DNA of 64,000 bases from Nonomuraea coxensis DSM 45129 (GCF_019397265.1 NZ_CP068985.1:372001-436000); one strand, 5' to 3'; shown: positions 15,483 through 29,627, counted from the first letter of the stretch. The notes: a model not told the origin generated them from the letters alone. A program made the numbers and translations.

Positions 15483-15496
15483 AATAGGGGGTCGCG

Positions 15497-17185
15497 ATGC
15501 GGCAGGTCGAGTCCGGCGACGTACGGCTGGCGGTCTACGAGGACGGCGACCCCGCCGATCCGGCCGTGCTGCTCCTCCACGGATATCCGGACACGCACCG
15601 CGTCTGGGACGAGGTCGCGGCCCGGCTGTCCGGCCGCTTCCACGTGGTGCGCTACGACGTACGCGGCGCCGGGGACTCGTCCGCGCCCCGCGATCCCCGC
15701 GACTACGGCCTCGACCGCCTGATGGACGACCTGCGGGCGGTGCTCGACGCGGTGGCGGGCGGGCGGAGGGTCCATCTGGTCGGCCACGACTGGGGATCGG
15801 TGCAGGGGTGGGAGGCGGCCGGGCGGGCCGGGCTGCGCGAGCGGCTGGCCTCGTTCACCAGCCTCGGCGGGCCCGGGACCGGGCACCTGGCGGACTTCGC
15901 CCGGCACGGCGGGCGGCGGGACCGGCTCGCGCAGCTCGCGCGGTCCGCCTACATCGGGGTCTTCCTGACGCCGGTCGTGCCCGAGCTGGCCTGGCGCTCG
16001 CTCGTGCCACGGCTGCTGGCGCGGCGGCTGCGCCGCGAGGGCGCGCCCCCGAGGGACGGCCATCCCGCCCCCACCCTCGTACGTGACGCGCGCAACGGCC
16101 TCTGGCTCTACCGGGCGAACCTGCGGCGCCCCGGCCCCGCGGAGCCGCCCGTGATCGACCTGCCCGTGCAGCTCGTCGAGGCCGCGCACGACCCCTTCCT
16201 GACCTCGGCGCTGGCGGGCTGGTGCGAGCGGTGGACGCCGCGGCTCTGGCGGCGCGCGATCGACGCCGGGCACTGGGCGCAGCGCGGCCGTCCTGACACG
16301 GTGGCGAAGGTGATCGCCGAGTTCGTCGCGCACGTCGAGGGCGCGCCCCCGTCGCGGGAGTTGCGCCGGGCGCGGGCGGGGGCCGCGCGCCGGGCGTTCG
16401 CCGACCGGCTGGTGGTGGTCACCGGCGCCGGGTCGGGGATCGGGCTGGCGACGGCGCGGGCGTTCGCGGCGCACGGGGGAGAGGTGGTGTGCGCGGACGT
16501 GGACGGGGCCGCCGCGGCGCGGGCGGCCGAAGGGATCAGGAAGGAACTCGGGGGCACGGCGTGGGCCGTGCAGGTCGATGTGGCGAATGCCGATCAGATG
16601 GCTGATTTTTCGCGAAATATCATTGCGGAATATGGAGTGCCGGACATTGTGGTCAACAATGCCGGGATCACCGTCGCCGGTCCCATTCTCGATCACACCG
16701 TCGAGCACTGGCGCCGCACCCTCGACGTCAATCTCTGGGGCGTCATTCACGGCTGCCGGCTGTTCGGGGCCGCCATGGTGGCGCGCGGGCAGGGCGGGCA
16801 CCTCGTCAACGTCGCGTCCCTGGCGGCGTTCACGCCGACGCGGCTGCTGCCGGCGTACTCGGTGTCCAAGGCCGCCGTGAAGGCGCTCAGCGACAGCCTG
16901 AGGGCCGAGCTGGCGGGGCACGGGATCGGGGTGAGCGTCATCTGCCCGGGGTTCGTGTCCACGCCCATGGCCGAGCACACCACCTATGTCGGCGCGGACC
17001 GCAAGGACCTCGCCGTGCGGTGGCTCGCGCGCCGCAGGTATCCGGCCGAGCGGGTGGCCGCCCACATTCTGCGGGCCGTGGACCGTAATGAGGCGGTCGT
17101 TCCGGTCAACCTGGAAGCCAGAACAGGTTATGCGCTCTCCCGGATTTCGCCCCGGCTGACGCGGGTGCTGGCGAGGCTGAGGTGA
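15497..17185 (+). CDS. Alpha/beta hydrolase-SDR fusion (EphD-like)
   Basis: A 562-residue two-domain enzyme. Residues about 1-285 are an epoxide-hydrolase-type alpha/beta hydrolase: HGYP at 28-31, nucleophile Asp98 in VGHDWGS, and the catalytic His in DAGHWAQ. Residues about 300-562 are a classical SDR: TGAGSGIG, VDVAN, VVNNAGI and active-site YSVSKAAVKAL. The same domain order occurs in mycobacterial EphD, implicated in lipid epoxide metabolism. The two halves could act in sequence on a lipid substrate. AGGGGG precedes the ATG by six bases. The TetR gene 60 bp downstream probably controls it. The SDR half contains a short AT-richer stretch (about 16600-16660). Confidence 0.88.
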   Translation: MRQVESGDVRLAVYEDGDPADPAVLLLHGYPDTHRVWDEVAARLSGRFHVVRYDVRGAGDSSAPRDPRDYGLDRLMDDLRAVLDAVAGGRRVHLVGHDWGSVQGWEAAGRAGLRERLASFTSLGGPGTGHLADFARHGGRRDRLAQLARSAYIGVFLTPVVPELAWRSLVPRLLARRLRREGAPPRDGHPAPTLVRDARNGLWLYRANLRRPGPAEPPVIDLPVQLVEAAHDPFLTSALAGWCERWTPRLWRRAIDAGHWAQRGRPDTVAKVIAEFVAHVEGAPPSRELRRARAGAARRAFADRLVVVTGAGSGIGLATARAFAAHGGEVVCADVDGAAAARAAEGIRKELGGTAWAVQVDVANADQMADFSRNIIAEYGVPDIVVNNAGITVAGPILDHTVEHWRRTLDVNLWGVIHGCRLFGAAMVARGQGGHLVNVASLAAFTPTRLLPAYSVSKAAVKALSDSLRAELAGHGIGVSVICPGFVSTPMAEHTTYVGADRKDLAVRWLARRRYPAERVAAHILRAVDRNEAVVPVNLEARTGYALSRISPRLTRVLARLR

Positions 17186-17245
17186 CGAGCGAGAAATCCA
17201 GAAATTTTCCAACTAACGATCGCTCCCACAGGAGAAGATGAATCC

Positions 17246-17905
17246 GTGTCTTCGCCGCAAATTGAGAACGATTGCTCCCAGCCTCCCGCCCTGAGGCGGC
17301 GGCCCGCGCAGCGCCGCAGCGCGCGCCGCGTCGAGCGCATGCTCGACGCCTGTGCCGAGCTGCTCGACGAGTCCGGCTACGAGGCCCTGTCCACCACCCG
17401 CATCGCGGAGCGGGCGGGCGTGGCGATCGGTTCGGTCTACCAGTTCTTCCCCGACAAACGGGCCATCACCCAGGAGCTCACCCGGCGCAACGTCGAGGAG
17501 TTCGTCCGCCGGGTGGACCGCCGCTTCCTGGAGGAGGACTACCGCGGGTGGTGGGAGGCGGTCGACGCCATCATCGACGTCTACGTCGACATGCACCGCT
17601 CGGTCGCCGGCTTCAAGAGCCTGCACTTCGGCGACGCCGTCGATCTCAACCTGCTCGACTCCGACTCCGAGAACAACACGGTCATCGCCGGCCGCCTCCG
17701 GGGGCTGTTCCTGACCGAGTTCGGCCTCGCCGACGACCCGCGGCTGGACGTGTCGGTGCTGGCGGCGGTCGAGGCCGGCGACGCGGTGCTCAAGCTGGCC
17801 TTCCGCCGCCGCCCCGACGGCGACCCCGAGATGATCGAGGCGGCCAGGCAGCTCATCCGCGGCTTCCTGTCGCGCCAGCTCAGATCGTGGTCGCCCACCC
17901 TCTGA
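17246..17905 (+). CDS. TetR-family transcriptional regulator
   Basis: A 219-residue repressor. The N-terminal helix-turn-helix is canonical: RRSARRVERMLDACAELL, GYEALSTTRIAERAGVAIGS, VYQFFPDKRAI. The C-terminal ligand-binding half is helical and unassigned. The GTG start at 17246 has AGGAG 11 bases upstream; an ATG closer to it leads to a short dead frame. It is in the same orientation as the hydrolase-SDR gene and is its likely regulator through the dyad at 15470-15482 or a site in the 60-bp gap. Confidence 0.9.
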   Translation: MSSPQIENDCSQPPALRRRPAQRRSARRVERMLDACAELLDESGYEALSTTRIAERAGVAIGSVYQFFPDKRAITQELTRRNVEEFVRRVDRRFLEEDYRGWWEAVDAIIDVYVDMHRSVAGFKSLHFGDAVDLNLLDSDSENNTVIAGRLRGLFLTEFGLADDPRLDVSVLAAVEAGDAVLKLAFRRRPDGDPEMIEAARQLIRGFLSRQLRSWSPTL

Positions 17906-17912
17906 GCCAGGA

Positions 17913-18263
17913 CTACTCGCCCGTCACGGCGTGCTCGACGTCCTGGAGCAGGCCGGGCAGCCAGTCGGACGCGGCCTCGCCCGGCTGCCGGCGCCCGGCG
18001 TGCTCCTCGCGCCCCAGGGCGCTGGCGGAGAACTCCTGCAACTGCGGCGTGGACGGCGTGCGCAGGCAGGGCACCGAGTACGACACCGGCCGCGCGTCCC
18101 TCGCCTCACGGAGCTGCAGCCGTGCCTCCAGCGCCCGCAGGTTGCGCTCCGCGGCCTCGATGGCCTCCATCCGGGCCGTCAGATAGCCGGCGACACCGGG
18201 CACCAGAGCCGACAACACGACCACACACGCCAGCGCGAAGGTCGTCTGCTTGGACATGCCCAT
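17913..18263 (-). CDS. Hypothetical membrane-anchored protein
   Basis: A 116-residue protein with one N-terminal hydrophobic segment (TFALACVVVLSALVPGVAGY) followed by a helix with coiled-coil character (ARMEAIEAAERNLRALEARL). The C-terminal half is polar and holds a single Cys. It probably sits in the membrane by its N terminus with a short extracytoplasmic tail. The ATG at 18263 has AAGGGG five bases upstream. It is convergent with the TetR gene, 7 bp away. No family is recognised. Confidence 0.6.
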   Translation of the reverse strand: MGMSKQTTFALACVVVLSALVPGVAGYLTARMEAIEAAERNLRALEARLQLREARDARPVSYSVPCLRTPSTPQLQEFSASALGREEHAGRRQPGEAASDWLPGLLQDVEHAVTGE

Positions 18264-18418
18264 GACAGCCCCTTCCGCTCGCGAGGACGCAAAGCAATCC
18301 GTTTATCCCCCTTGAGCAGCGCCAACACGCGGAGCGTGAGCAGAATTTACCGTTGGGTGAGCGAAATCCCGACCGACCCGCGATGCGCATTGACCGGGCA
18401 AAGGCGCACGTGGCTCGG

Positions 18419-18424
18419 TAGTCT
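18419..18424 (+). promoter_or_regulatory. -10 element, predicted leaderless promoter
   Basis: TAGTCT lies 6 nt before the GTG start of the TPR protein. Confidence 0.5.
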
Positions 18425-18430
18425 CGCGGT

Positions 18431-18961
18431 GTGGCGCATGTGACCCGTGAGCACCTTGATCGTCTGCTTGAGCAGGCCCTTCTGGCCGACGACCACGATT
18501 CCCTGGCCAGTCGGCTCTACGATGTCGCGCTCGGATATTCGTCGGGCGACGTCTCCAGGGCGTCCATCCTGGTCCTCGCCGCCGAGGAGTGGCGGGCGGC
18601 CGGACAGCCCGCGCGCGCGATGGAGTGTTTCCAGCGCGCACTCGAGGACGGCGGCGAGACAGGCTTCGACCCGCGTGCCGGCATCGCCGACACGCTCTTC
18701 GAGCTCGACCGGCCGGATGAGGCGAGGGAGGTCATCGAGACGATACGCGCGGAGGGCGGCGTCTCCACGGCGACCGCCCACACGATCGCCGAGACGCTGG
18801 TCGCGTACGGAGATCTCCAGGGTGGTCTGGAGTGGGCGACCCAGGCCGCGCTGGGATCCGACGAGAGCGACCCGGAGCACGATGCGGCGCTGCGTACGCG
18901 CTACCGCATCAGGGTCGATCTCGGCCTGCCCGAGGACGAGCTGGACGCGCTCACCCACTGA
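18431..18961 (+). CDS. Tetratricopeptide-repeat protein
   Basis: A 176-residue soluble all-helical protein. Helix pairs with TPR spacing are visible: HDSLASRLYDVALGY, AAEEWRAAGQPARAMECFQR, GIADTLFELDRPDEAREVIE and TIAETLVAYGDLQGGLEWAT. It probably mediates protein-protein contacts. The GTG start is six bases after TAGTCT, so translation is probably leaderless. A GC-rich hairpin follows immediately (18965-18985). No partner is suggested by its neighbours. Confidence 0.75.
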   Translation: MAHVTREHLDRLLEQALLADDHDSLASRLYDVALGYSSGDVSRASILVLAAEEWRAAGQPARAMECFQRALEDGGETGFDPRAGIADTLFELDRPDEAREVIETIRAEGGVSTATAHTIAETLVAYGDLQGGLEWATQAALGSDESDPEHDAALRTRYRIRVDLGLPEDELDALTH

Positions 18962-18964
18962 CGA

Positions 18965-18985
18965 CCCGCCCTGAGCGAGGGCGGG
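18965..18985 (+). terminator. Terminator hairpin after the TPR gene
   Basis: CCCGCCCT pairs with AGGGCGGG around a GAGCG loop, four bases after the stop codon. There is no U-tract. Confidence 0.5.
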
Positions 18986-19071
18986 CCGCCGGGATCGGCG
19001 TGTGCACCGTTCCAGGTGCGCACGCCATTCCGCCGTGCCCGGAGGGAGGCCCGGGCGCCGGGACGGAGGGG

Positions 19072-19770
19072 TCAGTGGAGGCCGAGGCCCTGGACGAGGC
19101 CGGTGAGGCCGGCCAGGCCGGCATCGTGCCCCGGCAGCACCGTCGAGCCGTCGAGGTCGCCGAGCGCCCGCGGCAGCAGCTCGCCGATGACCTGCGAGCC
19201 CACCTCGCCCACCGGCTGCCGCACCCCGATCGGGTCCGCCGGGGTGATGGCGATCCTGTCCTGCGGCCGGGCCGCGCCGCCCGGCTTCGGCTCCCCGGCG
19301 ACGCGCCCGCGCGGCGTCGTCCCCGGCGGGGCGGGCACCTGGGGCAGCGTCGGCAGGGCGGCGACGTGCGCCGCCGTCGACAGGTCCCGCATCCCGGCCG
19401 GTCCTGACGCGGCCTGCGAGGACCGCGGGGAGGCGGAGGTCAGGGACGGCATCCCCCAGCTGGCGGGCACGCCGCCGAGATCGACCTTGCCCGGCAGCGA
19501 GCCCTCCGCGGACAGGCCGGCCAGCCCGAGCTGCCGCGCCAGCCGCCCCGCCGCCATGGCCAGGTGGTTCACCTCCGGGGCGAGCTGCGCCGCGCCCGGG
19601 ACGTCGTCCGGCCGCAGCTCCACCTGCCCGGCGCAGCCGAGGAGGCCGCTCGTGACGCTCGCGCCGCAGGCGTCCGCCCCCGTGGGGCCCGCGGCGAACC
19701 AGCTCACACCCGCGGCCAGCGCGGCCAGCGTGGCCGTCGCGACGATGGTCCGGAACTTGTGGGACGTCAC
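19072..19770 (-). CDS. Secreted protein of unknown function
   Basis: A 232-residue exported protein. The signal peptide (KFRTIVATATLAALAAGVSW) ends near residue 30. The mature part has two early Cys (DACGASVTSGLLGCAG) that could form a disulfide, then long stretches rich in Gly, Pro and Ala without a recognisable domain, ending GLVQGLGLH. The GTG at 19770 is chosen because GGAGG is seven bases upstream; a GTG two codons earlier is too close to it. From composition it may be a structural or surface protein. It is convergent with the TPR gene. Confidence 0.6.
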   Translation of the reverse strand: MTSHKFRTIVATATLAALAAGVSWFAAGPTGADACGASVTSGLLGCAGQVELRPDDVPGAAQLAPEVNHLAMAAGRLARQLGLAGLSAEGSLPGKVDLGGVPASWGMPSLTSASPRSSQAASGPAGMRDLSTAAHVAALPTLPQVPAPPGTTPRGRVAGEPKPGGAARPQDRIAITPADPIGVRQPVGEVGSQVIGELLPRALGDLDGSTVLPGHDAGLAGLTGLVQGLGLH

Positions 19771-19925
19771 GTGCACGCCTCCCTGGTCGTTGTCGGTCGT
19801 CTGACGAACGCCGAAGCTAGCCCGCCGGGAGGAGAGGCGTGCGGGGCTTGTCCGAAGGGTGGGGCGAACCTTACCGAGCGGGCCGGCCGATGACCTTGCC
19901 ATGGGGACCCGTGCCGTGAGACGAC

Positions 19926-19957
19926 GGAGCCCGGAACCCTACGGGGTCCCGGGCTCC
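19926..19957 (-). terminator. Terminator of the dnaK-clpB operon
   Basis: GGAGCCCGG and CCC (from 19926) pair with GGG and CCGGGCTCC (to 19957) around TACG, just beyond the clpB stop. It is GC-rich with no U-tract. Confidence 0.6.
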
Positions 19958-19966
19958 GCGCGGACG

Positions 19967-22540
<2,574 letters not shown>

Positions 22541-22547
22541 GTCGTTC

Positions 22548-22898
22548 TCAGGCCCCCGGTGGCAGCTCGTAGCGGATCAGCGCTCTCACCATGCGCATCT
22601 CGGCACGCAGGCGGTGAACCTCCTCGCGCAGCCGCAGGGTCTCGTTCTCGAGCTCGAGAATCCGCTTGATGCCCGCGAGGTTGATGCCCTCCTCCTGGGA
22701 GAGCCGCTGCACCTCGCGGAGCTGGATGATGTCTCTTGTGGAGTAGAGGCGGCCGCGCCCGGCCGTACGGCCGGGGCTGACCAGGCCGAGCCGGTCGTAC
22801 TGGCGCAGGGTCTGCGGATGCAGCCCGGACAACTGCGCGGCCACCGAGATCACATAGACGGGTGTGTCGTCGGACAGGTCGAAATAGTTGGCGTCCAT
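22548..22898 (-). CDS. hspR: Heat-shock repressor HspR (MerR family)
   Basis: A 116-residue MerR-type repressor. The winged helix-turn-helix spans about 15-80 ([40 protein letters not shown]), with the helical [19 protein letters not shown] after it and a C-terminal coiled coil. In Streptomyces, HspR binds HAIR repeats upstream of dnaK with DnaK as co-repressor. Both the operon order (dnaK-grpE-dnaJ-hspR) and two HAIR-like sites at 26616-26687 are present here. It lies 3 bp from the dnaJ stop and 7 bp before clpB. Confidence 0.96.
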   Translation of the reverse strand: MDANYFDLSDDTPVYVISVAAQLSGLHPQTLRQYDRLGLVSPGRTAGRGRLYSTRDIIQLREVQRLSQEEGINLAGIKRILELENETLRLREEVHRLRAEMRMVRALIRYELPPGA

Positions 22899-22901
22899 CG
22901 G

Positions 22902-24080
<1,179 letters not shown>

Positions 24081-24099
24081 CTACGGCCCTTCGTCCTCG

Positions 24100-24725
24100 T
24101 CAGCTTTCGTCTTCGGTCTCACCCAGGCCGCCCGCGGCGGGCTCCTGGGGTTCGGCGGGCTCGGCCACGGCCACCCGCGCCGGCCGCAGGACGCGCTCGC
24201 CCATGCGGTAGCCGGGCTGGAACACCTCGACCGCGGTGGGCTCGCTCACGTCCTCGGAGTAGCTGTGCATCAGCGCCTCGTGGACGGTCGGGTCGAAGGG
24301 GTCGCCCTTCTGCCCGTAGGCGGTGAGGCCCAGCTTGGTGAGCGTCGCCTCCAGCGACTCCGCCACCTTCGCGAAGCCGCCGGTGAGCTCACCGTGCTCG
24401 CGGGCGCGGCCGATGTCGTCGAGCACGGGCAGGAGCTCGGTCAGCGCACCCGCCACCGCCTGCTCCCTGACCGCGGCGCGGTCGCGCTCGACGCGCTTGC
24501 GGTAGTTGACGTATTCGGCCTGGAGCCGCTGCAGGTCCGCGGTGCGCTCGGCGAGCTGGGAGGCCAGCTCGCCGTCGCCGGCGGCGGGACCGGCGGACGG
24601 GGCCTCGGCGGGCTGCTCGGCCGTCTCCTGGGCGGCGTCGGGCTCGCGGGGCAGGCCCGTCTCCGGGTCGATCTTGCGGTTGTCGCGGATCACCGGCTCC
24701 TCGTGCCCGTTGTCACGCGGCGGCA

Positions 24726-24726
<1 letters not shown>
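24100..24726 (-). CDS. grpE: Nucleotide exchange factor GrpE
   Basis: A 208-residue exchange factor for DnaK. After a long acidic, disordered N terminus (to about 65), the coiled-coil dimerisation helix ERTADLQRLQAEYVNYRKRV leads into the core with PVLDDIGRAREHGE and the beta domain GDPFDPTVHEALMH. The ATG at 24726 overlaps the dnaK stop by one base (TGATG) and has AAGGA six bases before it; a GTG one codon earlier is possible. Confidence 0.96.
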
Positions 24727-26662
<1,936 letters not shown>

Positions 26663-26666
26663 ACGA

Positions 26667-26687
26667 CTTGAGCCTACTCGACTCAAC
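26667..26687. promoter_or_regulatory. HAIR site 2 (HspR operator)
   Basis: CTTGAGC-N7-ACTCAAC is a second HAIR copy with two mismatches, located four bases upstream of the -35. Its centre is 51 bp (about five helical turns) from that of site 1, so two HspR dimers could bind on the same face. Confidence 0.75.
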
Positions 26688-26754
26688 CCTTGTGAGCGCG
26701 CCCGCATTCCCGATCCTGCCCCACAATTCCGCGTCGCGGCGCGGACGCGAGAGA

Positions 26755-28048
26755 TCAGCCGACTGGAGTGTTCAGGTCGGTCTGGATCTCGGTGGGGGTG
26801 AGGGCGCGGTTGTAGAGGCGGACCTCGTCGATGAGGCCGGCGAAGTACTCGCCCCACAGGCTGTTGCCGCCGATGCGGAGGACGCCGTTGTCGGTGCGGA
26901 TGGCGCCGGTTTTCGGGGTTTGGGCGACCTGGGTGCCGTTGACGTAGAGGCGCAGGGTGGTGGCGTCGTACGTGGCGGTGAGGTGGGTCCAGGTGTTCAG
27001 GGGAAGCTGGCTGGGGGCGCCGATGTCGGCGGTGGTGGTGGTGAAGATGGCGGTGTGCGGGCGGTTGGTGTCGCTGCCGGCGGTCAACGTGTAGGCCTCG
27101 CCGCCTGCGTGCTGTACGGCGCGGTGTGGGCGGCGGCGCCGGCGGCGTACAGGCTCTCGCAGAGCGTCAGGTCGAGGTTGTCGTAGCCGCCCTGGCGGCC
27201 GGGGCCCTCGTAGCAGGGCCAGCCGAAGTTCGTGACGCCGGCGGTGGGGTTCACGACCCGGTTGATCTCCTCGACGGTGTTCCAGCCGACCTCGCCGAGC
27301 CAGATCTCCGAGGTGCCGGGGCGTACGGCCATGCGGAACGGGTTGCGCAGGCCGTGGGCGACGACGCGGGCCGCGTTGGGGTCGGGGCTCGCGGCGCCGG
27401 GGTTGCCGGCGGCCGCCGCCCCCGTATCCGGATTTATCCGGATCAGTGAGCCGTCGAGGCCGGCCGGGTCGCCGTTCGTCCGCACGTCCTGCGAGCGCAG
27501 CGCCCCGCCCTCGGCCGACGGCGGCGACAGGGCCGTGCCGACCGGCGACGGCGGGTCGCCGCACGGGTTGTCCGGGGTGACGTCGGAACCGGTCAGGTTG
27601 TCCTGGCCGTAGTCGGCGAAGTTGAGGCTGGCGCCGTCGCCCGCCGAGGCGTACAGCGCGCCGTCCGGGCCGAAGCGCAGGTCGCCGACCGAGTGGCTCG
27701 GATGCTGCTGGCACCAGTCGGTGATCAGCGGGGTCTCGGCCCCCGTGGGGGAGACGACCGACAGGCGGCCGGTGACCAGGCAGCCGTCGCCGGTCGCGCC
27801 CGGCGGGGTCGGGCACGGGTCGTCGCTCGCGCCCGCCGTCCCCCAGCGCGGCGCGGTCCCGCCGGGCACGGTGTCGCGGGTGTAGAGGACGTACAGGCGC
27901 GGATCGGCGGGGAAGTCCGGGTGAGCCCGCTGAGCATGGTCTGCCGCTGGAACGCGGGCGGCAGCGCCCCCGCGGGCGGGCTCGCCAGCGCGATCCAGCC
28001 GGCGGGGACGAGCAGGAGAGCGGCGAGCGCACGGCCGAGTCGTCTCAC
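26755..28048 (-). pseudogene. Broken secreted PQQ-type sugar dehydrogenase with LamG domain
   Basis: Three reading frames carry consecutive pieces of one protein. Piece one (from GTG 28048, with AGGGGG five bases upstream) is a signal peptide, RLGRALAALLLVPAGWIALA, plus PPAFQRQTMLSGL. Near 27920 it jumps frame into the middle of a glucose/sorbosone-dehydrogenase propeller (HPDFPADPRLYVLYTRDT, HGLRNPFRMAVRPGTSEIW, TNFGWPCYEG). Near 27105 it jumps again into the second half of a LamG/concanavalin-like domain (LPLNTWTHLTATYDATTLRL, VRLYNRALTPTEIQTDL). The first propeller blade and everything between the propeller and LamG are missing. Both joints look like deletions. An assembly collapse is the main alternative. 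Confidence 0.75.
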
Positions 28049-28102
28049 GGGAACCCCCTGGGCGGAACGACGTCACCCTCGACGCCCCCGCGCCTTCGGT
28101 GC

Positions 28103-28132
28103 CTGATCGATGTATCGCAAGTAATCGATCAG
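28103..28132. promoter_or_regulatory. Long inverted repeat upstream of the broken dehydrogenase gene
   Basis: CTGATCGAT and ATCGATCAG are perfect 9-bp arms 12 bp apart, about 55 bp before the pseudogene start. It is probably a regulator site that once controlled the gene. Confidence 0.4.
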
Positions 28133-28144
28133 TTGTCAGCAGGG

Positions 28145-28162
28145 GTGTCCGCTCTTGGACAC
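28145..28162 (-). terminator. Hairpin after the lipoprotein gene
   Basis: GTGTCC pairs with GGACAC around GCTCTT, 13 bp beyond the stop codon of the minus-strand gene. Confidence 0.4.
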
Positions 28163-28174
28163 GGACCGCTCGGC

Positions 28175-28654
28175 TCAGCTCTTGGCGCCGTCCACGAGCA
28201 CACGCTTGCCCAGGGCCTTCTTGAGCTTCACCGTGGTGGTCTTCTCGACGGCGATCATGATGCAGGAGGTGTTCCTGGCCTTGGGCGCGGTGCCCTCGTA
28301 CAGGGTGATCGTGACCTTCTTCGTCGTCTCCTTGACCTTGACGCGGTCGAGCACCGTGCACGGCGCGACGCCCGACCACCAGGTGAGCTGCACCTTCTTG
28401 CCCTTGGAGACCGGCTTGGCCTTGGTCCAGCGGACCTTGTGGACGTTGATCGCGTTCCCGGTCGGCTTGACCGGCTCGGGGCCTTCCGACGGCGACGTCG
28501 GGGCCGTGGTGACCGGGGTGACCTCGACCGCCGGCGGCGGGGTGGGGGTCACGGAGGCGGAGGACGCGGCCGGTCGCGTGGCCGGCGCGGTGGCACAACT
28601 CGTCGCGAGAACCAGGGATCCGGCCAGAAGAGTCGCTTTCGTCATTGTGCGCAT
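28175..28654 (-). CDS. Putative lipoprotein of unknown function
   Basis: A 159-residue exported protein. The signal sequence MTKATLLAGSLVLATSC ends in a lipobox-like ATSC, so the Cys at about residue 20 is probably lipidated. A Pro/Thr/Ser/Val-rich linker (to about 75) precedes a compact basic domain (VHKVRWTKAKPVSKGKKVQL, RVKVKETTKKVTITLYEGT) with two Cys (APC and TSC) that could form a disulfide. The domain looks beta-rich. The ATG at 28654 is chosen; ATG 28645 is equally possible, and neither has a good ribosome binding site. It is divergent from the proline dehydrogenase gene. Confidence 0.65.
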   Translation of the reverse strand: MRTMTKATLLAGSLVLATSCATAPATRPAASSASVTPTPPPAVEVTPVTTAPTSPSEGPEPVKPTGNAINVHKVRWTKAKPVSKGKKVQLTWWSGVAPCTVLDRVKVKETTKKVTITLYEGTAPKARNTSCIMIAVEKTTTVKLKKALGKRVLVDGAKS

Positions 28655-28702
28655 ACTTGTACGACGGATCCGGGTGGCCCGCGGTTCAGCGCCCGCCGGG
28701 GT

Positions 28703-28708
28703 TAGTGT
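28703..28708 (+). promoter_or_regulatory. -10 element, predicted leaderless promoter
   Basis: TAGTGT lies 7 nt before the GTG start of the proline dehydrogenase gene. Confidence 0.45.
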
Positions 28709-28715
28709 GGTCACC

Positions 28716-29597
28716 GTGCTCCGTCAGGCCATGCTCGCCGTCTCCAGAAGCGAACGCGCCGAGCGCGTCATCTCCACCTCGCCGCTGACCAGGGACGTGG
28801 TCAAACGCTACGTCGCCGACGACATCGCCTCCGCGGTCGCCGACCTGACCCGCCGGGGGCTCCTCGTCACCGTCGACCACCTGGGCGAGGAGGTGACCGA
28901 GCGGGAGCAGGCCGACGCCGCCGTCGCCGAATACCTCGCCCTGCTCGGCCTGCTGCCCGCGGGCGCGGACGTGTCGGTCAAGCTCACCGCGCTCGGGCTG
29001 CGGCTGTCGGAGCAGCTCGCGTACGAGCGCGCGGCCGACATCTGCCGGGCCGCCGCCGGTCGCGGCGTCACCGTGACGCTCGACGCCGAGGAGAGCGACA
29101 CCGTCCACGGGCTGTACGCCGTGCACACCGCGCTGCGGCGCGAGCATCCCGACGTGGGGGTGGTGGTGCAGGCGTACCTGCCGGACTCGCTGGAGCGGTG
29201 CGAGAAGCTCGGCGGGGCCCGGGTGCGGCTGTGCAAGGGGGCCTACACGGCGCCGGGGGCCTACACGGCGCCCGCCGAGATCGACCGGTCGTTCGTCCGG
29301 TGCCTCAAGGTGCTCATGGCCGGGACCGCGTACCCGATGGTGGCCACGCACGACCCCCGGCTGCTGCGGATCGCCTCCACGCTCGCCGTGCTCGACGGCC
29401 GCGACGTCACCGGGTTCGAGTACCAGATGCTGTACGGCGTCCGCCCCGCCGAGCAGGCCCGCCTCGCGGGGCTGGGGTCGCAGATGCGGGTCTACGTGCC
29501 GTACGGGGACGACTGGTATGCCTACCTCATGCGCCGCCTGGCGGAGCGCCCGCGCAACCTCGGGTTCTTCCTGCGGTCGCTGATGTCGCGCCGCTGA
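28716..29597 (+). CDS. Proline dehydrogenase (monofunctional PRODH)
   Basis: A 293-residue FAD enzyme oxidising L-proline to pyrroline-5-carboxylate at the membrane. The beta/alpha-barrel landmarks are LLVTVDHLGEEV, VSVKLTALGL, VTVTLDAEES, VVVQAYLPDS, RVRLCKGAY, MVATHDPRL and FEYQMLYGVR, ending in the substrate-binding YVPYGDDWYAYLMRRLAERP. Pyrroline-5-carboxylate dehydrogenase is not adjacent; instead proC, the reverse step, follows 30 bp later. After CKGAY the protein carries a tandem duplication of GAYTAP (see 29237-29272). The GTG start is seven bases after TAGTGT. Confidence 0.92.
   Translation: MLRQAMLAVSRSERAERVISTSPLTRDVVKRYVADDIASAVADLTRRGLLVTVDHLGEEVTEREQADAAVAEYLALLGLLPAGADVSVKLTALGLRLSEQLAYERAADICRAAAGRGVTVTLDAEESDTVHGLYAVHTALRREHPDVGVVVQAYLPDSLERCEKLGGARVRLCKGAYTAPGAYTAPAEIDRSFVRCLKVLMAGTAYPMVATHDPRLLRIASTLAVLDGRDVTGFEYQMLYGVRPAEQARLAGLGSQMRVYVPYGDDWYAYLMRRLAERPRNLGFFLRSLMSRR
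29237..29272 (+). repeat. Perfect tandem 18-bp duplication inside the PRODH gene
   Basis: The unit GGGGGCCTACACGGCGCC occurs twice back to back (29237-29254 and 29255-29272). It adds six residues (GAYTAP) in frame in the loop after the conserved CKGAY strand, close to the active site. Confidence 0.9.
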
Positions 29598-29615
29598 CCG
29601 CCTTGAAGCGGTGAG

Positions 29616-29621
29616 TAGGCT
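29616..29621 (+). promoter_or_regulatory. -10 element, predicted leaderless promoter
   Basis: TAGGCT lies 6 nt before the ATG of proC, so proC has its own promoter despite being 30 bp from the PRODH gene. Confidence 0.5.
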
Positions 29622-29627
29622 TCCAGG

